The position numbers were made by a program, and so were the translations under genes. The notes under the pieces were generated by a model, which was not told the DNA's origin, searched no databases, and worked only from the letters and a program-made list of their open reading frames with translations. DNA of 46,945 nucleotides from Mycobacterium sp. (GTDB lineage: Bacteria; Actinomycetota; Actinomycetes; Mycobacteriales; Mycobacteriaceae): NCBI RefSeq assembly GCF_019247635.1, contig NZ_JAFBAR010000087.1, positions 1-46,945 of the forward strand. Reading direction: 5' to 3'. This document shows, piece after piece, positions 23,710-33,289 of this stretch (position 1 is the first letter of the stretch; each line of letters starts with the position of its first letter).

Positions 23710-25638
23710 ATGGCTGAGGTCGAGCGGCGCTCCTACGACGTAGTAGTGATCGGTGCCGGCGGCGCGGGGTTACGTGCGGTCATCGAAGCGCGCGAACGCG
23801 GTCTCAAGGTCGCGGTGGTGTGCAAATCCCTGTTCGGCAAGGCCCATACGGTGATGGCCGAGGGCGGCTGCGCGGCCTCGATGGGCAACACCAACCCGAA
23901 GGACAACTGGAAAACCCACTTCGGCGACACGATGCGCGGTGGGAAATTTCTGAATAACTGGCGGATGGCCGAACTGCACGCCAAGGAAGCTCCGGACCGG
24001 GTGTGGGAACTGGAGACCTACGGCGCGCTGTTCGACCGCACCAAAGACGGCAAGATCAGCCAGCGCAACTTCGGTGGCCACACCTACCCCCGGCTGGCGC
24101 ACGTCGGTGACCGCACCGGCCTGGAGCTGATCCGCACGATGCAGCAGAAGATCGTCTCGCTGCAGCAGGAGGACTTCGCCGAACTCGGCGATTACGAGGC
24201 GCGGATCAAGGTGTTCGCCGAATGCACCATCACCGAGCTGCTCAAGGACGGCTCCGGAAACGAGGGACGGATCGCGGGAGCCTTCGGCTACTGGCGGGAA
24301 AGCGGACGGTTCATCCTGTTCGAGGCCCCCGCAGTGGTGCTGGCCACCGGGGGCATCGGCAAATCGTTCAAAGTCACGTCGAACTCCTGGGAGTACACCG
24401 GCGACGGGCACGCGTTGGCGCTGCGGGCCGGCGCGACGTTGATCAACATGGAGTTCGTCCAGTTCCACCCGACGGGCATGGTCTGGCCGCCCAGCGTGAA
24501 AGGGATCCTGGTCACCGAGGGTGTGCGCGGTGACGGCGGAGTGCTGAAGAACTCCGACGACACCCGATTCATGTTCGGCTACATCCCGGCGGTGTTCAAA
24601 GGCCAGTACGCCGAGACGGAGCAAGAGGCCGACCAGTGGCTCAAGGACAACGACTCGGCCCGTCGCACCCCGGACCTGTTGCCCCGCGACGAGGTCGCGC
24701 GCGCGATCAACTCCGAGGTCAAGGCCGGTCGCGGCACCCCACACGGCGGGGTCTACCTCGACATCGCGTCCCGGCTGACACCCGAGGAGATCAAACGGCG
24801 CCTGCCGTCCATGCACCACCAGTTCATGGAGCTGGCGGGGGTGGACATCACCAAGGAGCCCATGGAAGTCGGACCCACCTGCCACTACGTGATGGGCGGC
24901 GTCGAGGTCGACGCGGATACCGGCGCCGCCACCGTGCCGGGACTCTTCGCGGCCGGCGAATGCTCCGGGGGCATGCACGGCTCCAACCGGCTCGGCGGCA
25001 ATTCGCTGTCCGACCTACTGGTCTTCGGCCGGCGCGCCGGTCTGGGCGCTGCCGACTACGTGCGCGCACTCAGCAGCCGCCCGGCGGTCTCGGAAGAAGC
25101 CGTCGACGCCGCCGCCAAGCAGGCGGTCAAGCCGTTCGAAGGACCGACCGACGGCTCGGCGCCGGAGAACCCGTACGCGCTGCAGATCGACTTGCAGCAC
25201 GTGATGAACGACCTGGTCGGCATCATCCGTAAAGAGGAAGAGATCACCCGGGCGCTGAAGCTGCTGGACGAACTTTGGGCCCGCTACCAGCACGTGCAGG
25301 TCGAGGGGCAGCGCCCGTACAACCCTGGCTGGAACCTGGCCATCGACTTGCGCAACATGCTGCTGGTCAGCGAATGCGTGGCCAGAGCCGCGCTGGAGCG
25401 CACCGAGAGTCGCGGCGGCCACACCCGCGACGATCACCCCGGCATGGACCCCAATTGGCGCAACACCCTGTTGGTGTGCCGCGTCAACGACGGTGGGGCG
25501 GGCGGTCCGCACATCAACCTGACCCGCCAGCAACAGGTGCCGATGAGGCAAGACCTGCTCGAAGTGTTCGAGATCTCCGAGCTGGAGAAGTACTACACCG
25601 ACGAAGAGCTGGCCAATCACCCAGGACGGAGCGCCTAA
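23710..25638 (+). CDS. sdhA: Succinate dehydrogenase 1 flavoprotein subunit SdhA
   Basis: The product is 642 residues. FAD-binding VVVIGAGGAGLRAVIEARERG is near the N-terminus; His46 in KAHTVMAEGGCAAS is the expected covalent FAD attachment site. The catalytic region includes FHPTGMVWPPSVKGILVTEG-type residues, and GECSGGMHGSNRLGGNSLSD closes the FAD domain. The C-terminal helical domain is complete. It oxidises succinate to fumarate in the TCA cycle. The ATG is at 23710, and the stop overlaps the sdhB ATG by one base (TAATG). Corresponds to Rv0248c. Confidence 0.95.
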   Translation: MAEVERRSYDVVVIGAGGAGLRAVIEARERGLKVAVVCKSLFGKAHTVMAEGGCAASMGNTNPKDNWKTHFGDTMRGGKFLNNWRMAELHAKEAPDRVWELETYGALFDRTKDGKISQRNFGGHTYPRLAHVGDRTGLELIRTMQQKIVSLQQEDFAELGDYEARIKVFAECTITELLKDGSGNEGRIAGAFGYWRESGRFILFEAPAVVLATGGIGKSFKVTSNSWEYTGDGHALALRAGATLINMEFVQFHPTGMVWPPSVKGILVTEGVRGDGGVLKNSDDTRFMFGYIPAVFKGQYAETEQEADQWLKDNDSARRTPDLLPRDEVARAINSEVKAGRGTPHGGVYLDIASRLTPEEIKRRLPSMHHQFMELAGVDITKEPMEVGPTCHYVMGGVEVDADTGAATVPGLFAAGECSGGMHGSNRLGGNSLSDLLVFGRRAGLGAADYVRALSSRPAVSEEAVDAAAKQAVKPFEGPTDGSAPENPYALQIDLQHVMNDLVGIIRKEEEITRALKLLDELWARYQHVQVEGQRPYNPGWNLAIDLRNMLLVSECVARAALERTESRGGHTRDDHPGMDPNWRNTLLVCRVNDGGAGGPHINLTRQQQVPMRQDLLEVFEISELEKYYTDEELANHPGRSA

Positions 25639-26384
25639 TGGGCTACAACGCAAGCTTGCGAGTCTGGCGCGGCGACGACGACGGTGGGGCGCTCGCGGAC
25701 TTCAACGTCGAGGTCAACGAGGGTGAGGTGGTACTCGACGTCATCCATCGTCTGCAGCAGACCCAGACGCCCGACCTGGCGGTGCGGTGGAACTGCAAGG
25801 CCGGCAAGTGCGGATCCTGCTCGGCGGAGATCAACGGCCAGCCGCGTCTGATGTGCATGACCCGGATGTCCACGTTCGCCGAGGACGAGGTCGTGACCGT
25901 GACGCCGCTGCGGACCTTCCCCGTGATCCGCGACCTGGTCACCGACGTCTCGTTCAACTACGAGAAGGCACGCGAGATCCCGTCTTTCGCGCCGCCCAAG
26001 GAACTGCAACCCGGCGAATACCGGATGGCGCAAGTGGACGTCCAGCGCTCGCAGGAGTTCCGCAAGTGCATCGAGTGCTTTCTGTGCCAGAACGTCTGCC
26101 ATGTGGTCCGCGACCACGAGGAGAACAAGAAGGCGTTCGCCGGGCCACGTTTCCTGATGCGCATCGCCGAGCTGGAAATGCACCCGCTGGACACGCTGGA
26201 CCGGCGCGACCAGGCGCAGGAAGAGCACGGCCTGGGCTACTGCAACATCACCAAGTGCTGCACCGAGGTCTGCCCCGAGCACATCAAGATCACCGACAAC
26301 GCGCTGATCCCGATGAAAGAGCGGGTCGCCGATCGCAAATACGATCCCGTTGTGTGGCTGGGTAACAAGCTCTTCCGGCGCTAA
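25638..26384 (+). CDS. sdhB: Succinate dehydrogenase 1 iron-sulfur subunit SdhB
   Basis: The product is 248 residues. The N-terminal plant-ferredoxin domain has CKAGKCGSCSAEI and a fourth Cys in RLMCMTR for a [2Fe-2S] centre. The C-terminal domain has CIECFLCQNVCH and CNITKCCTEVCPEH for the [4Fe-4S] and [3Fe-4S] centres. It links SdhA to the membrane anchor. Translationally coupled to sdhA. Corresponds to Rv0247c. Confidence 0.95.
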   Translation: MGYNASLRVWRGDDDGGALADFNVEVNEGEVVLDVIHRLQQTQTPDLAVRWNCKAGKCGSCSAEINGQPRLMCMTRMSTFAEDEVVTVTPLRTFPVIRDLVTDVSFNYEKAREIPSFAPPKELQPGEYRMAQVDVQRSQEFRKCIECFLCQNVCHVVRDHEENKKAFAGPRFLMRIAELEMHPLDTLDRRDQAQEEHGLGYCNITKCCTEVCPEHIKITDNALIPMKERVADRKYDPVVWLGNKLFRR

Positions 26385-26408
26385 GGCACCCGTTAGACAA
26401 CTGTCGCA

Positions 26409-26420
26409 TCGGGTACCCGA
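26409..26420. repeat. 12-bp perfect palindrome before the 51-residue gene
   Basis: TCGGGTACCCGA is a perfect 12-bp palindrome lying 5 bp upstream of the ATG at 26426 and 24 bp after the sdhB stop. It may be a regulator site or a small hairpin at the translation start. Confidence 0.4.
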
Positions 26421-26425
26421 CGCTC

Positions 26426-26581
26426 ATGCGAGAACCAATCAGCATCAACGACATTCGTACCGCGATCCGGGAATTATCGGCCCGCGCCGAACTCGCACAT
26501 AAAGAAGGCCGTCACGACGACGCCGCCGAAATCGAACGCCGCATCCAGCACTATCGAGTGGAACTCGGCGCTCGGCCCTAA
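26426..26581 (+). CDS. Small helical protein of 51 residues downstream of sdhB
   Basis: ATG at 26426 to TAA at 26579-26581 encodes MREPISINDIRTAIRELSAR, then AELAHKEGRHDDAAEIERRI and a short tail QHYRVELGARP. The charge pattern and heptad-like spacing suggest an amphipathic helical hairpin. No known domain is recognised. No convincing Shine-Dalgarno is visible, and the palindrome at 26409-26420 is in its place. It may be co-transcribed with sdhCAB, 41 bp from the sdhB stop. Confidence 0.55.
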   Translation: MREPISINDIRTAIRELSARAELAHKEGRHDDAAEIERRIQHYRVELGARP

Positions 26582-26607
26582 GTAGGAGACCGGATCGGCC
26601 GGTCGGT

Positions 26608-27102
<495 letters not shown>

Positions 27103-28152
27103 TCATTCGCCCCTCGGGCCGAGGACGGACATCTCGGAGCCGACCCTACTCGCCGAATATCCGTGCGCTGAAGCCACATCCGGATGAGCGCGCAATCTGC
27201 TTTTCCAGGCGTTGCGCCCGTACACGGCGAAGATCGGATTGGCCGGGTCTGGGCGCATTCCGGCCCGTGCCGCCAACTCGTCGGGCAACGCCAGCATCGG
27301 TATCTGCGCGTCCAGCCGCGGATTGAAAAAGTACGGCACCGAAATGCGGTCGGCCGGCTGCTCGTGCAGGTTCACCCGGTGCTCGGTGGCCCGCAGGTAG
27401 CCGCCGGTGGCGACCTCGAGCAACTCGCCGATGTTGACGACGAACGCGCCATCCACCGGCGGCACGTCGATCCACCCGTCCTCGCCGACCGAGGCCCCAC
27501 CCGGCCGCCGCACTTGCAGGCCCCGGCTGCCCGGCTCGGGCAATAGCAGGGTGAGCACGCCGGAGTCCTTGTGCGCGCCCACGCCCTGCGGCGAGGCCGC
27601 GCGCCGCGGGTACCGCACGATCTTGATCAGCGTGGCGGGCGCGTCGCTGAAGGCGGCGTCGAACACGTCCGGCGGGCTGCCCAGCGAGGCGGCCCAATGC
27701 CGGAGCAGGGTGCGGGCCACTCGCGACAGGGCGGCGTCCCATTCGTCGATGAGCCCGGGCAGCTCGGGCAGCGCGGGCGGCCACTGGTTGGGACCCTGCA
27801 ACCACAGGTAGTCGGGTTGGCCGGGCCCACCGATCGGTGGGCGTTCGGGTCCGATGTCGATCTGCTCGCGCCAATCCACCTCGCCTTGGGTCAGCTCGCC
27901 GCCGAGCCGGGTGTAGCCGCGAAAATGCGGGCTGCGCACCATGGCGACGGCGTCTTTGTCCTGTTGCGGGAGCTCGAAGAGTCGTCGGGCCACCTCGAGC
28001 AGCCTCGCGATCAGTGTCGCCGGGACGTCGTGACCTGTCAGGTAGAAGAATCCGACTTCGTGGGCCGCTTCGCGGAGGCTGTTACGCAGCTGCCCGCGGT
28101 CGGCCCGCAGGTCCACCATCGGCAACGCCGTGACGTGTCGCACATCCGCCAT
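27103..28152 (-). CDS. 2-oxoglutarate/Fe(II)-dependent oxygenase, isopenicillin-N-synthase type
   Basis: The product is 349 residues. An N-terminal DIOX_N domain (GFFYLTGHDVPATLI) is followed by the catalytic jelly-roll, with Fe ligands His and Asp in GVGAHKDSGVLTLLL and the distal His in YLRATEHRVN. The Arg-x-Ser pair RISVPYFFNPRLD binds 2-oxoglutarate. The complete set of ligands predicts an active hydroxylase or desaturase of unknown substrate. The ATG at 28152 opens a divergent promoter region shared with fadE5. It is co-transcribed with the flavin reductase, which is not a usual partner for this oxygenase class, so their link may only be positional. Confidence 0.85.
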   Translation of the reverse strand: MADVRHVTALPMVDLRADRGQLRNSLREAAHEVGFFYLTGHDVPATLIARLLEVARRLFELPQQDKDAVAMVRSPHFRGYTRLGGELTQGEVDWREQIDIGPERPPIGGPGQPDYLWLQGPNQWPPALPELPGLIDEWDAALSRVARTLLRHWAASLGSPPDVFDAAFSDAPATLIKIVRYPRRAASPQGVGAHKDSGVLTLLLPEPGSRGLQVRRPGGASVGEDGWIDVPPVDGAFVVNIGELLEVATGGYLRATEHRVNLHEQPADRISVPYFFNPRLDAQIPMLALPDELAARAGMRPDPANPIFAVYGRNAWKSRLRAHPDVASAHGYSASRVGSEMSVLGPRGE

Positions 28153-28194
28153 TGTTCACCATCGCCGCAGGTCGAACGCAAATCGGGTCGGCTC

Positions 28195-28310
28195 CCAACC
28201 GGTTGGTTACTTAGCCAGTGCAATTTAGCTCACACTGTGTTGCGCTTAAGTTACTGATCGGTATAGGTTGGGCCTGTTACTGGTGGGTAACTTAGCCCTA
28301 GTACCCAACC
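28195..28310 (+). promoter_or_regulatory. fadE5 upstream region with repeated operator-like sites
   Basis: Two 14-bp sites of the form TTACT-N4-GGTAW lie at 28251-28264 and 28277-28290, 26 bp apart; the second fits TTACT-N4-RGTAA, also found as a perfect dyad at 31844-31857 between fadA2 and fabG4. In addition there is the palindrome CCAACCGGTTGG (28195-28206), a nested pair GGTTGGG (28266-28272)/CCCAACC (28304-28310), and a direct repeat GGTTACTTAGCC (28205-28216)/GGTAACTTAGCC (28286-28297). The region separates the divergent oxygenase and fadE5 genes. Confidence 0.55.
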
Positions 28311-28341
28311 ACAAGTGGCATTCTCAACGAGGAGGAAAGTA

Positions 28342-30177
28342 GTGAGCCACTACAAGAGCAACGTCCGGGACCAGGAATTCAACCTGTTCGAGGTGCTGGG
28401 TGTGGAAAAGGCTCTCGGTCAAGGCGACTACGCCGACTTGGACGTCGATACCGTCCGCGAAATGCTTACCGAGATGAGCCGACTGGCCGAGGGGCCGGTC
28501 GCCGAGTCTTTTGTGGAGGGTGACCGTAACCCGCCGGTGTTCGACCCGAAGACCCACTCGGTGGCGCTGCCCGAGTCCTTCAAGAAATCAGTCAACGCGG
28601 TGATCGAGGCCGGCTGGGACAAGGCCGGTATCGACGAGGCGCTCGGCGGCATGCCGATGCCCAAAGCGCTGGTGTGGGCCCTGCACGAGCACCTGCTCGG
28701 CGCCAACCCGGCCGTGTGGATGTACGGCGGCGGCGCAGGCTTCGCCAACATCTTCTACAAGCTAGGCACCGAAGAGCAGAAGAAGTGGGCGATCATGGCC
28801 GCCGAGCGCGGCTGGGGCGCCACCATGGTGCTCACCGAGCCGGACGCCGGCTCCGACGTCGGCGCGGGCCGGACCAAGGCGATCAAACAGGAGGACGGCT
28901 CCTGGCACATCGACGGCGTCAAGCGGTTCATTACCTCGGGTGACTCCGACGACATGTTCGAGAACATCTTCCACCTGGTGCTGGCCCGTCCGGAGGGCGC
29001 AGGCCCCGGCACCAAGGGACTGTCACTGTTCTTCGTGCCCAAGTTCCTGTTCGACTTCGAGACCGGTGAGCTGGGCGAGCGTAACGGCGTCTTCGTCACC
29101 AACGTCGAGCACAAGATGGGCCTTAAGGTCTCGGCGACTTGTGAGCTGTCCTTCGGCCAGCACGACGTACCCGCCAAGGGCTGGTTGATCGGCGAAGTAC
29201 ACAACGGCATCGCGCAGATGTTCGATGTCATCGAGCAGGCCCGCATGATGGTCGGCACCAAGGCGATCGCGACCCTGTCGACCGGCTACCTCAACGCACT
29301 CGAGTACGCCAAGTCCCGGGTGCAGGGTGCCGATCTGACCCAAATGACCGACAAGACCGCCCCGCGGGTGACCATCACGCACCACCCCGACGTGCGGCGG
29401 TCGCTGATGACCCAGAAGGCCTACGCCGAGGGGCTGCGCGCGCTCTACCTCTACACCGCGACCTTCCAGGACGCGGTCGTCGCCGAGGCGGTGCACGGCG
29501 TGGACGCCAAGCTGGCGGTCAAGATCAACGACCTGATGCTGCCCGTGGTCAAGGGGGTCGGCTCCGAGCAGGCCTACGCGAAGCTCACCGAGAGCCTGCA
29601 GACCTTTGGTGGTTCCGGCTTCTTGCAGGACTACCCGATCGAGCAGTACATCCGGGACGCCAAAATCGACTCGCTGTACGAAGGCACCACCGCCATCCAG
29701 GCGCAAGACTTCTTCTTCCGCAAGATCGTCCGCGACAAGGGTGTTGCCCTGGCCCACGTGTCGGGTGAGATACAGAAGTTTGTCGACAGCGAGTCCGGGA
29801 ACGGCCGGCTGAAGTCCGAGCGGGCGCTGCTGGGCAAGGCCCTGGAAGACGTTCAGGCGATGGCCGCCACACTGACCGGCTACCTGATGGCCGCTCAGCA
29901 GGACGTGTCCAGCCTCTACAAGGTGGGCTTGGGCTCGGTGCGCTTCCTGATGAGCGTCGGCGACCTGGTCATCGGCTGGCTGCTGCAGCGTCAGGCCGCG
30001 GTGGCCCTCGAGGCCCTCGACGCGGGTGCCACCGGGACCGAGCGGTCCTTCTACGAGGGCAAGATCGCGGTGGCATCGTTCTTCGCGAAGAACTTCCTGC
30101 CGCTGTTGACCAGCACCCGCGAGGTGATCGACACGCTGGACAACGACATCATGGAACTCGACGAGGCTGCCTTCTAA
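28342..30177 (+). CDS. fadE5: Acyl-CoA dehydrogenase FadE5
   Basis: The product is 611 residues, the length I recall for FadE5 (Rv0244c). It has an extra N-terminal helical region, then the ACAD core: [19 protein letters not shown] for FAD/substrate binding, [16 protein letters not shown], and [28 protein letters not shown], where YEGT supplies the catalytic Glu. A C-terminal extension of about 130 residues follows. It oxidises a broad range of acyl-CoAs in beta-oxidation. The GTG at 28342 is supported by a very strong Shine-Dalgarno (GAGGAGGAAAG); in-frame sequence upstream of it overlaps that site. It is followed by a terminator, so it is monocistronic. Confidence 0.94.
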   Translation: MSHYKSNVRDQEFNLFEVLGVEKALGQGDYADLDVDTVREMLTEMSRLAEGPVAESFVEGDRNPPVFDPKTHSVALPESFKKSVNAVIEAGWDKAGIDEALGGMPMPKALVWALHEHLLGANPAVWMYGGGAGFANIFYKLGTEEQKKWAIMAAERGWGATMVLTEPDAGSDVGAGRTKAIKQEDGSWHIDGVKRFITSGDSDDMFENIFHLVLARPEGAGPGTKGLSLFFVPKFLFDFETGELGERNGVFVTNVEHKMGLKVSATCELSFGQHDVPAKGWLIGEVHNGIAQMFDVIEQARMMVGTKAIATLSTGYLNALEYAKSRVQGADLTQMTDKTAPRVTITHHPDVRRSLMTQKAYAEGLRALYLYTATFQDAVVAEAVHGVDAKLAVKINDLMLPVVKGVGSEQAYAKLTESLQTFGGSGFLQDYPIEQYIRDAKIDSLYEGTTAIQAQDFFFRKIVRDKGVALAHVSGEIQKFVDSESGNGRLKSERALLGKALEDVQAMAATLTGYLMAAQQDVSSLYKVGLGSVRFLMSVGDLVIGWLLQRQAAVALEALDAGATGTERSFYEGKIAVASFFAKNFLPLLTSTREVIDTLDNDIMELDEAAF

Positions 30178-30192
30178 AGGCATTAAACACAG

Positions 30193-30239
30193 GATCCCCG
30201 CTCCGCATGGAACGGGGATCTTGCGTTTCGGCGGTTTTT
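30193..30239 (+). terminator. Intrinsic terminator after fadE5
   Basis: GATCCCCG (30193-30200) and CGGGGATC (30213-30220) form an 8-bp stem, extended by TCC/GGA pairing inside the loop. T-rich sequence ending in TTTTT follows by 30239. It lies 15 bases after the fadE5 stop. The remaining bases to 30459 hold only a small dyad GGTTA-N5-TAACC (30417-30431) and a T7 tract read from fadA2. Confidence 0.8.
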
Positions 30240-30459
30240 AGACCACCGTGTCAAAAAGACCGCCGCTGGATCCCCTCACTCCAGCGGCGGCCCTCTTCGC
30301 ACGCCGTCATCCCCCTGCTTTGAACGGCGGGCCGATCCAGGGATGCCCCGTGTTGCCGTCGGGGTCGGGGGGTCAGACCACAACACGGGGCTATCCGAGG
30401 CAGTGGGTACCCAACCGGTTACGTTCTAACCCTCACAAAAACAAAAAAATCTGCGGGTG

Positions 30460-31785
30460 TCAGGCCTCCAGAATCGCGGCCACACCCTGACCGCCGGCGG
30501 CACAGATCGAGATCAGCGCGCGGACCGTGCCCTTGCTGCCCTTGTCCGTCTTCTTCTCGGCCAGCTGCTTGGCCGCCTGCGCCAGGATCCGGCCACCGGT
30601 GGCCGCGAAGGGATGGCCCGCCGCCAGCGACGAGCCGTTGACGTTGAGCTTGGACCGGTCGATAGAACCCAGCGCCGCGTTCAGGCCGAGGCGCTGCTTG
30701 CAGTACTCCTCGGATTCCCAGGCCTGCAGGTGTGCCAGCACCACCGAGGCGAACGCCTCGTGGATTTCGTAGAAGTCGAAATCCTGCAGGCTAAGCCCGT
30801 TTCGGGCCAGCAGCCGGGGCACCGCGTAGGTCGGTGCCATGAGCAGGCCGTCGTTTCCGTTCACGTAATCGACGGCGGCGGTCTCGGCGTCCACGAAGTA
30901 GGCCAGCGGCGACAACGAATGGTCGGCGGCCCACTGCTCGGTGGCCAGCAACGCGACCGAAGCGCCATCGGTCAGCGGGGTGGAATTGCCCGCCGTCATC
31001 GTGGCGTCACCGGCCTTCACGCCGAACACCGGGCGAAGCGTGGCCAACTTCTCGACGCTGGAGTTGGCCCGCAGATTGTCGTCGCGATACAGCCCGAGGA
31101 ACGGCGTGACCAGGTCGTCGAAGAAGCCGCGGTCGTAGGCGTCGGCCATGTTGCGGTGGCTGGCGACGGCCAGTTCGTCCTGGTCGACGCGTTTGATCCC
31201 CAGCTGCTTGGCCGTGATGGCAGCGTGCTCCCCCATCGACAGCCCGGTGCGCGGCTCGCTGTTGGCGGGGATCTCCACCCCGAGACTGGCGGGCAGCGCG
31301 CCCACCAGCTTCAACCGCTGCACGTTGGACTTGGATCTGCGCAGCCTGAGCAGGTTGCGACGCAGGTCGTCACCGAAGCCGATGGGTGGGTCGGAGGTGG
31401 TGTCCACCCCGCCGGCCGCGGCGGCGTCATAGCGGCCCGCGGCGATGCCGTCGGCCGCGGCGATCGCCGCCTGCAACCCGGTGCCGCACGCTTGTTGCAC
31501 GTCGAAAGCGGGTGTGTACGGCGACAACTCGGAGCCCAGCACGCACTCGCGCATCAGGTTGAAGTCGCGGCTGTGCTTGAGCACGGCACCGCCGACCACC
31601 ATGCCGAGCCGTTCGCCGGCAAGCCCGAAACGGTCCACCAATCCGCCCAGAGCCGCGGTGAACATGTCTTGGTTGGATGCCTCCGCGTAGGGGCCATCCG
31701 ATCTGGCGAACGGGATGCGATTGCCGCCCAGCACGGCGACGCGGCGCTTGGTCTCGGAACTTGTAGTGGCCACGTTTGTCTCCAT
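30460..31785 (-). CDS. fadA2: Acetyl-CoA acyltransferase (thiolase) FadA2
   Basis: The product is 441 residues of the thiolase family. The acylated Cys is Cys100 in FDVQQACGTGLQAAI; the His is in NVNGSSLAAGHPFAATGGR; the second Cys is in ISICAAGGQG at the C-terminus; and YEIHEAFASVVLAHL holds the NEAF-type motif (here HEAF). It cleaves 3-ketoacyl-CoA to acetyl-CoA in beta-oxidation. The start ATG at 31785 is 58 bp from the dyad at 31843, shared with the divergent fabG4. Corresponds to Rv0243. Confidence 0.93.
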   Translation of the reverse strand: METNVATTSSETKRRVAVLGGNRIPFARSDGPYAEASNQDMFTAALGGLVDRFGLAGERLGMVVGGAVLKHSRDFNLMRECVLGSELSPYTPAFDVQQACGTGLQAAIAAADGIAAGRYDAAAAGGVDTTSDPPIGFGDDLRRNLLRLRRSKSNVQRLKLVGALPASLGVEIPANSEPRTGLSMGEHAAITAKQLGIKRVDQDELAVASHRNMADAYDRGFFDDLVTPFLGLYRDDNLRANSSVEKLATLRPVFGVKAGDATMTAGNSTPLTDGASVALLATEQWAADHSLSPLAYFVDAETAAVDYVNGNDGLLMAPTYAVPRLLARNGLSLQDFDFYEIHEAFASVVLAHLQAWESEEYCKQRLGLNAALGSIDRSKLNVNGSSLAAGHPFAATGGRILAQAAKQLAEKKTDKGSKGTVRALISICAAGGQGVAAILEA

Positions 31786-31842
31786 ACGTCGATTTTGGGA
31801 GGTTTGGGGATTCGGCCGGCGAGGGCCATACTACCCACTGAT

Positions 31843-31858
31843 CTTACTCTGAAGTAAG
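31843..31858. promoter_or_regulatory. Perfect dyad between fadA2 and fabG4
   Basis: CTTACT-CTGA-AGTAAG is a perfect 6-4-6 inverted repeat, 58 bp from the fadA2 start and 67 bp from the fabG4 start. Its core TTACT-N4-AGTAA matches the site at 28277-28290 upstream of fadE5. The form is typical of TetR/FadR-like operators in fatty-acid genes. Confidence 0.6.
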
Positions 31859-31924
31859 TTCGTCTTTCGATACGGTTGGTCTATTGGCAGACACCCGACC
31901 CAGAAAGAAACGGAAGGCAGCTCA

Positions 31925-33289
31925 GTGGCTCCCAAAGGCTCGTCCGACCTGTACTCACAGGTCGTCAATTCCGGCCCCGGCTCGTTTTTGGCCAAACGAC
32001 TCGGGGTCCCCCAACCCGAGACCCTTCGCCGCTACCGCCCGGGTGAGCCGCCCCTGTCCGGAGCGTTGCTGATCGGCGGCGAGGGCCGAGTGGTGGAGCC
32101 GCTGCGCAGCGCCTTGGACGGCGACTACGACCTGGTGGGCAACAACCTAGGCGGCCGCTGGGCCGACTCGTTCGGCGGGCTGGTCTACGACGCCACCGGG
32201 ATCACGACGCCGGCCGGACTCAAAGGGTTGCACGAGTTCTTCACCCCGCTGCTGCGCAACCTGGGCCGCTGCGCGCGCGTGGTGGTCGTCGGCACCACGC
32301 CGGAGGCGGCCGCCGGCGCCGACGAACGGATCGCGCAGCGCGCGCTGGAGGGCTTCACCCGCTCGCTGGGCAAGGAGGTGCGCCGCGGCGCCACCGTGGC
32401 GCTGGTGTACCTGTCGCCGGACGCCAAACCGGCCGCGACGGGCCTGGAGTCCACTTTGCGGTTCCTGCTGTCGGGGAAGTCGGCCTACGTCGACGGCCAG
32501 GTTTTCTACGTGGGTGCGGCCGACTCCACGCCGCCGGCCGACTGGGACCGGCCGCTGGACGGCAAGGTCGCAATCGTGACCGGCGCCGCGCGGGGCATCG
32601 GCGCGACCATCGCCGAGGTGTTCGCGCGCGACGGCGCCCGAGTGGTCTCGATCGACATGGAATCCGCGGCCGAGGCGCTGGCCGAGACGGCCAGCAAGGT
32701 CGGCGGCACCCCGCTGTGGCTGGACGTCACGGCCGACGATGCCGTCGAGAAGATCACCGAGCACCTGCGCGATCACCACGGCGGACGGGCCGACATTTTG
32801 GTCAACAACGCCGGTATCACGCGCGACAAGCTGCTCGCCAACATGGACGACGCCCGCTGGGACGCTGTGCTGGCGGTTAATCTGCTTGCCCCCCAACGGC
32901 TTACCGAGGGGCTGGTCGGCAACGGCACGATCGGCGAAGGCGGCCGGGTGATCGGCCTGTCGTCGATGGCCGGCATCGCGGGCAACCGCGGGCAGACCAA
33001 CTACGCCACCACCAAGGCAGGGATGATCGGCCTCACGCAGGCGCTGGCGCCGGAACTGGCCGACAAAGGCATCACGATCAACGCCGTCGCGCCGGGATTC
33101 ATCGAAACCCAGATGACGGCCGCGATCCCGTTGGCCACCCGCGAGGTGGGGCGCCGGCTCAACTCTCTGCTGCAAGGCGGCCAGCCCGTCGACGTGGCCG
33201 AGACTATCGCCTACTTCGCCAGCCCGGCTTCAAACGCCGTGACCGGCAACGTCATTCGCGTCTGCGGCCAGGCGATGCTGGGAGCATGA
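31925..33289 (+). CDS. fabG4: High-molecular-weight 3-oxoacyl reductase FabG4
   Basis: The product is 454 residues, the length I recall for FabG4 (Rv0242c), with an N-terminal flavodoxin-like domain (about 1-205) before the short-chain dehydrogenase domain. The NADH site is [24 protein letters not shown] is in [19 protein letters not shown]; the catalytic Ser is in [14 protein letters not shown]; and the Tyr-Lys pair is NYATTKAG. It reduces 3-ketoacyl-CoA/ACP. The start is a GTG at 31925. The stop overlaps the htdX ATG by 4 bp, so fabG4 and htdX form one operon. Confidence 0.93.
   Translation: MAPKGSSDLYSQVVNSGPGSFLAKRLGVPQPETLRRYRPGEPPLSGALLIGGEGRVVEPLRSALDGDYDLVGNNLGGRWADSFGGLVYDATGITTPAGLKGLHEFFTPLLRNLGRCARVVVVGTTPEAAAGADERIAQRALEGFTRSLGKEVRRGATVALVYLSPDAKPAATGLESTLRFLLSGKSAYVDGQVFYVGAADSTPPADWDRPLDGKVAIVTGAARGIGATIAEVFARDGARVVSIDMESAAEALAETASKVGGTPLWLDVTADDAVEKITEHLRDHHGGRADILVNNAGITRDKLLANMDDARWDAVLAVNLLAPQRLTEGLVGNGTIGEGGRVIGLSSMAGIAGNRGQTNYATTKAGMIGLTQALAPELADKGITINAVAPGFIETQMTAAIPLATREVGRRLNSLLQGGQPVDVAETIAYFASPASNAVTGNVIRVCGQAMLGA

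Noticed and set aside
30248..30490. 80-codon frame after the fadE5 terminator.
   Set aside because: Runs through a terminator and into antisense of fadA2; proline-rich with no recognisable domain.
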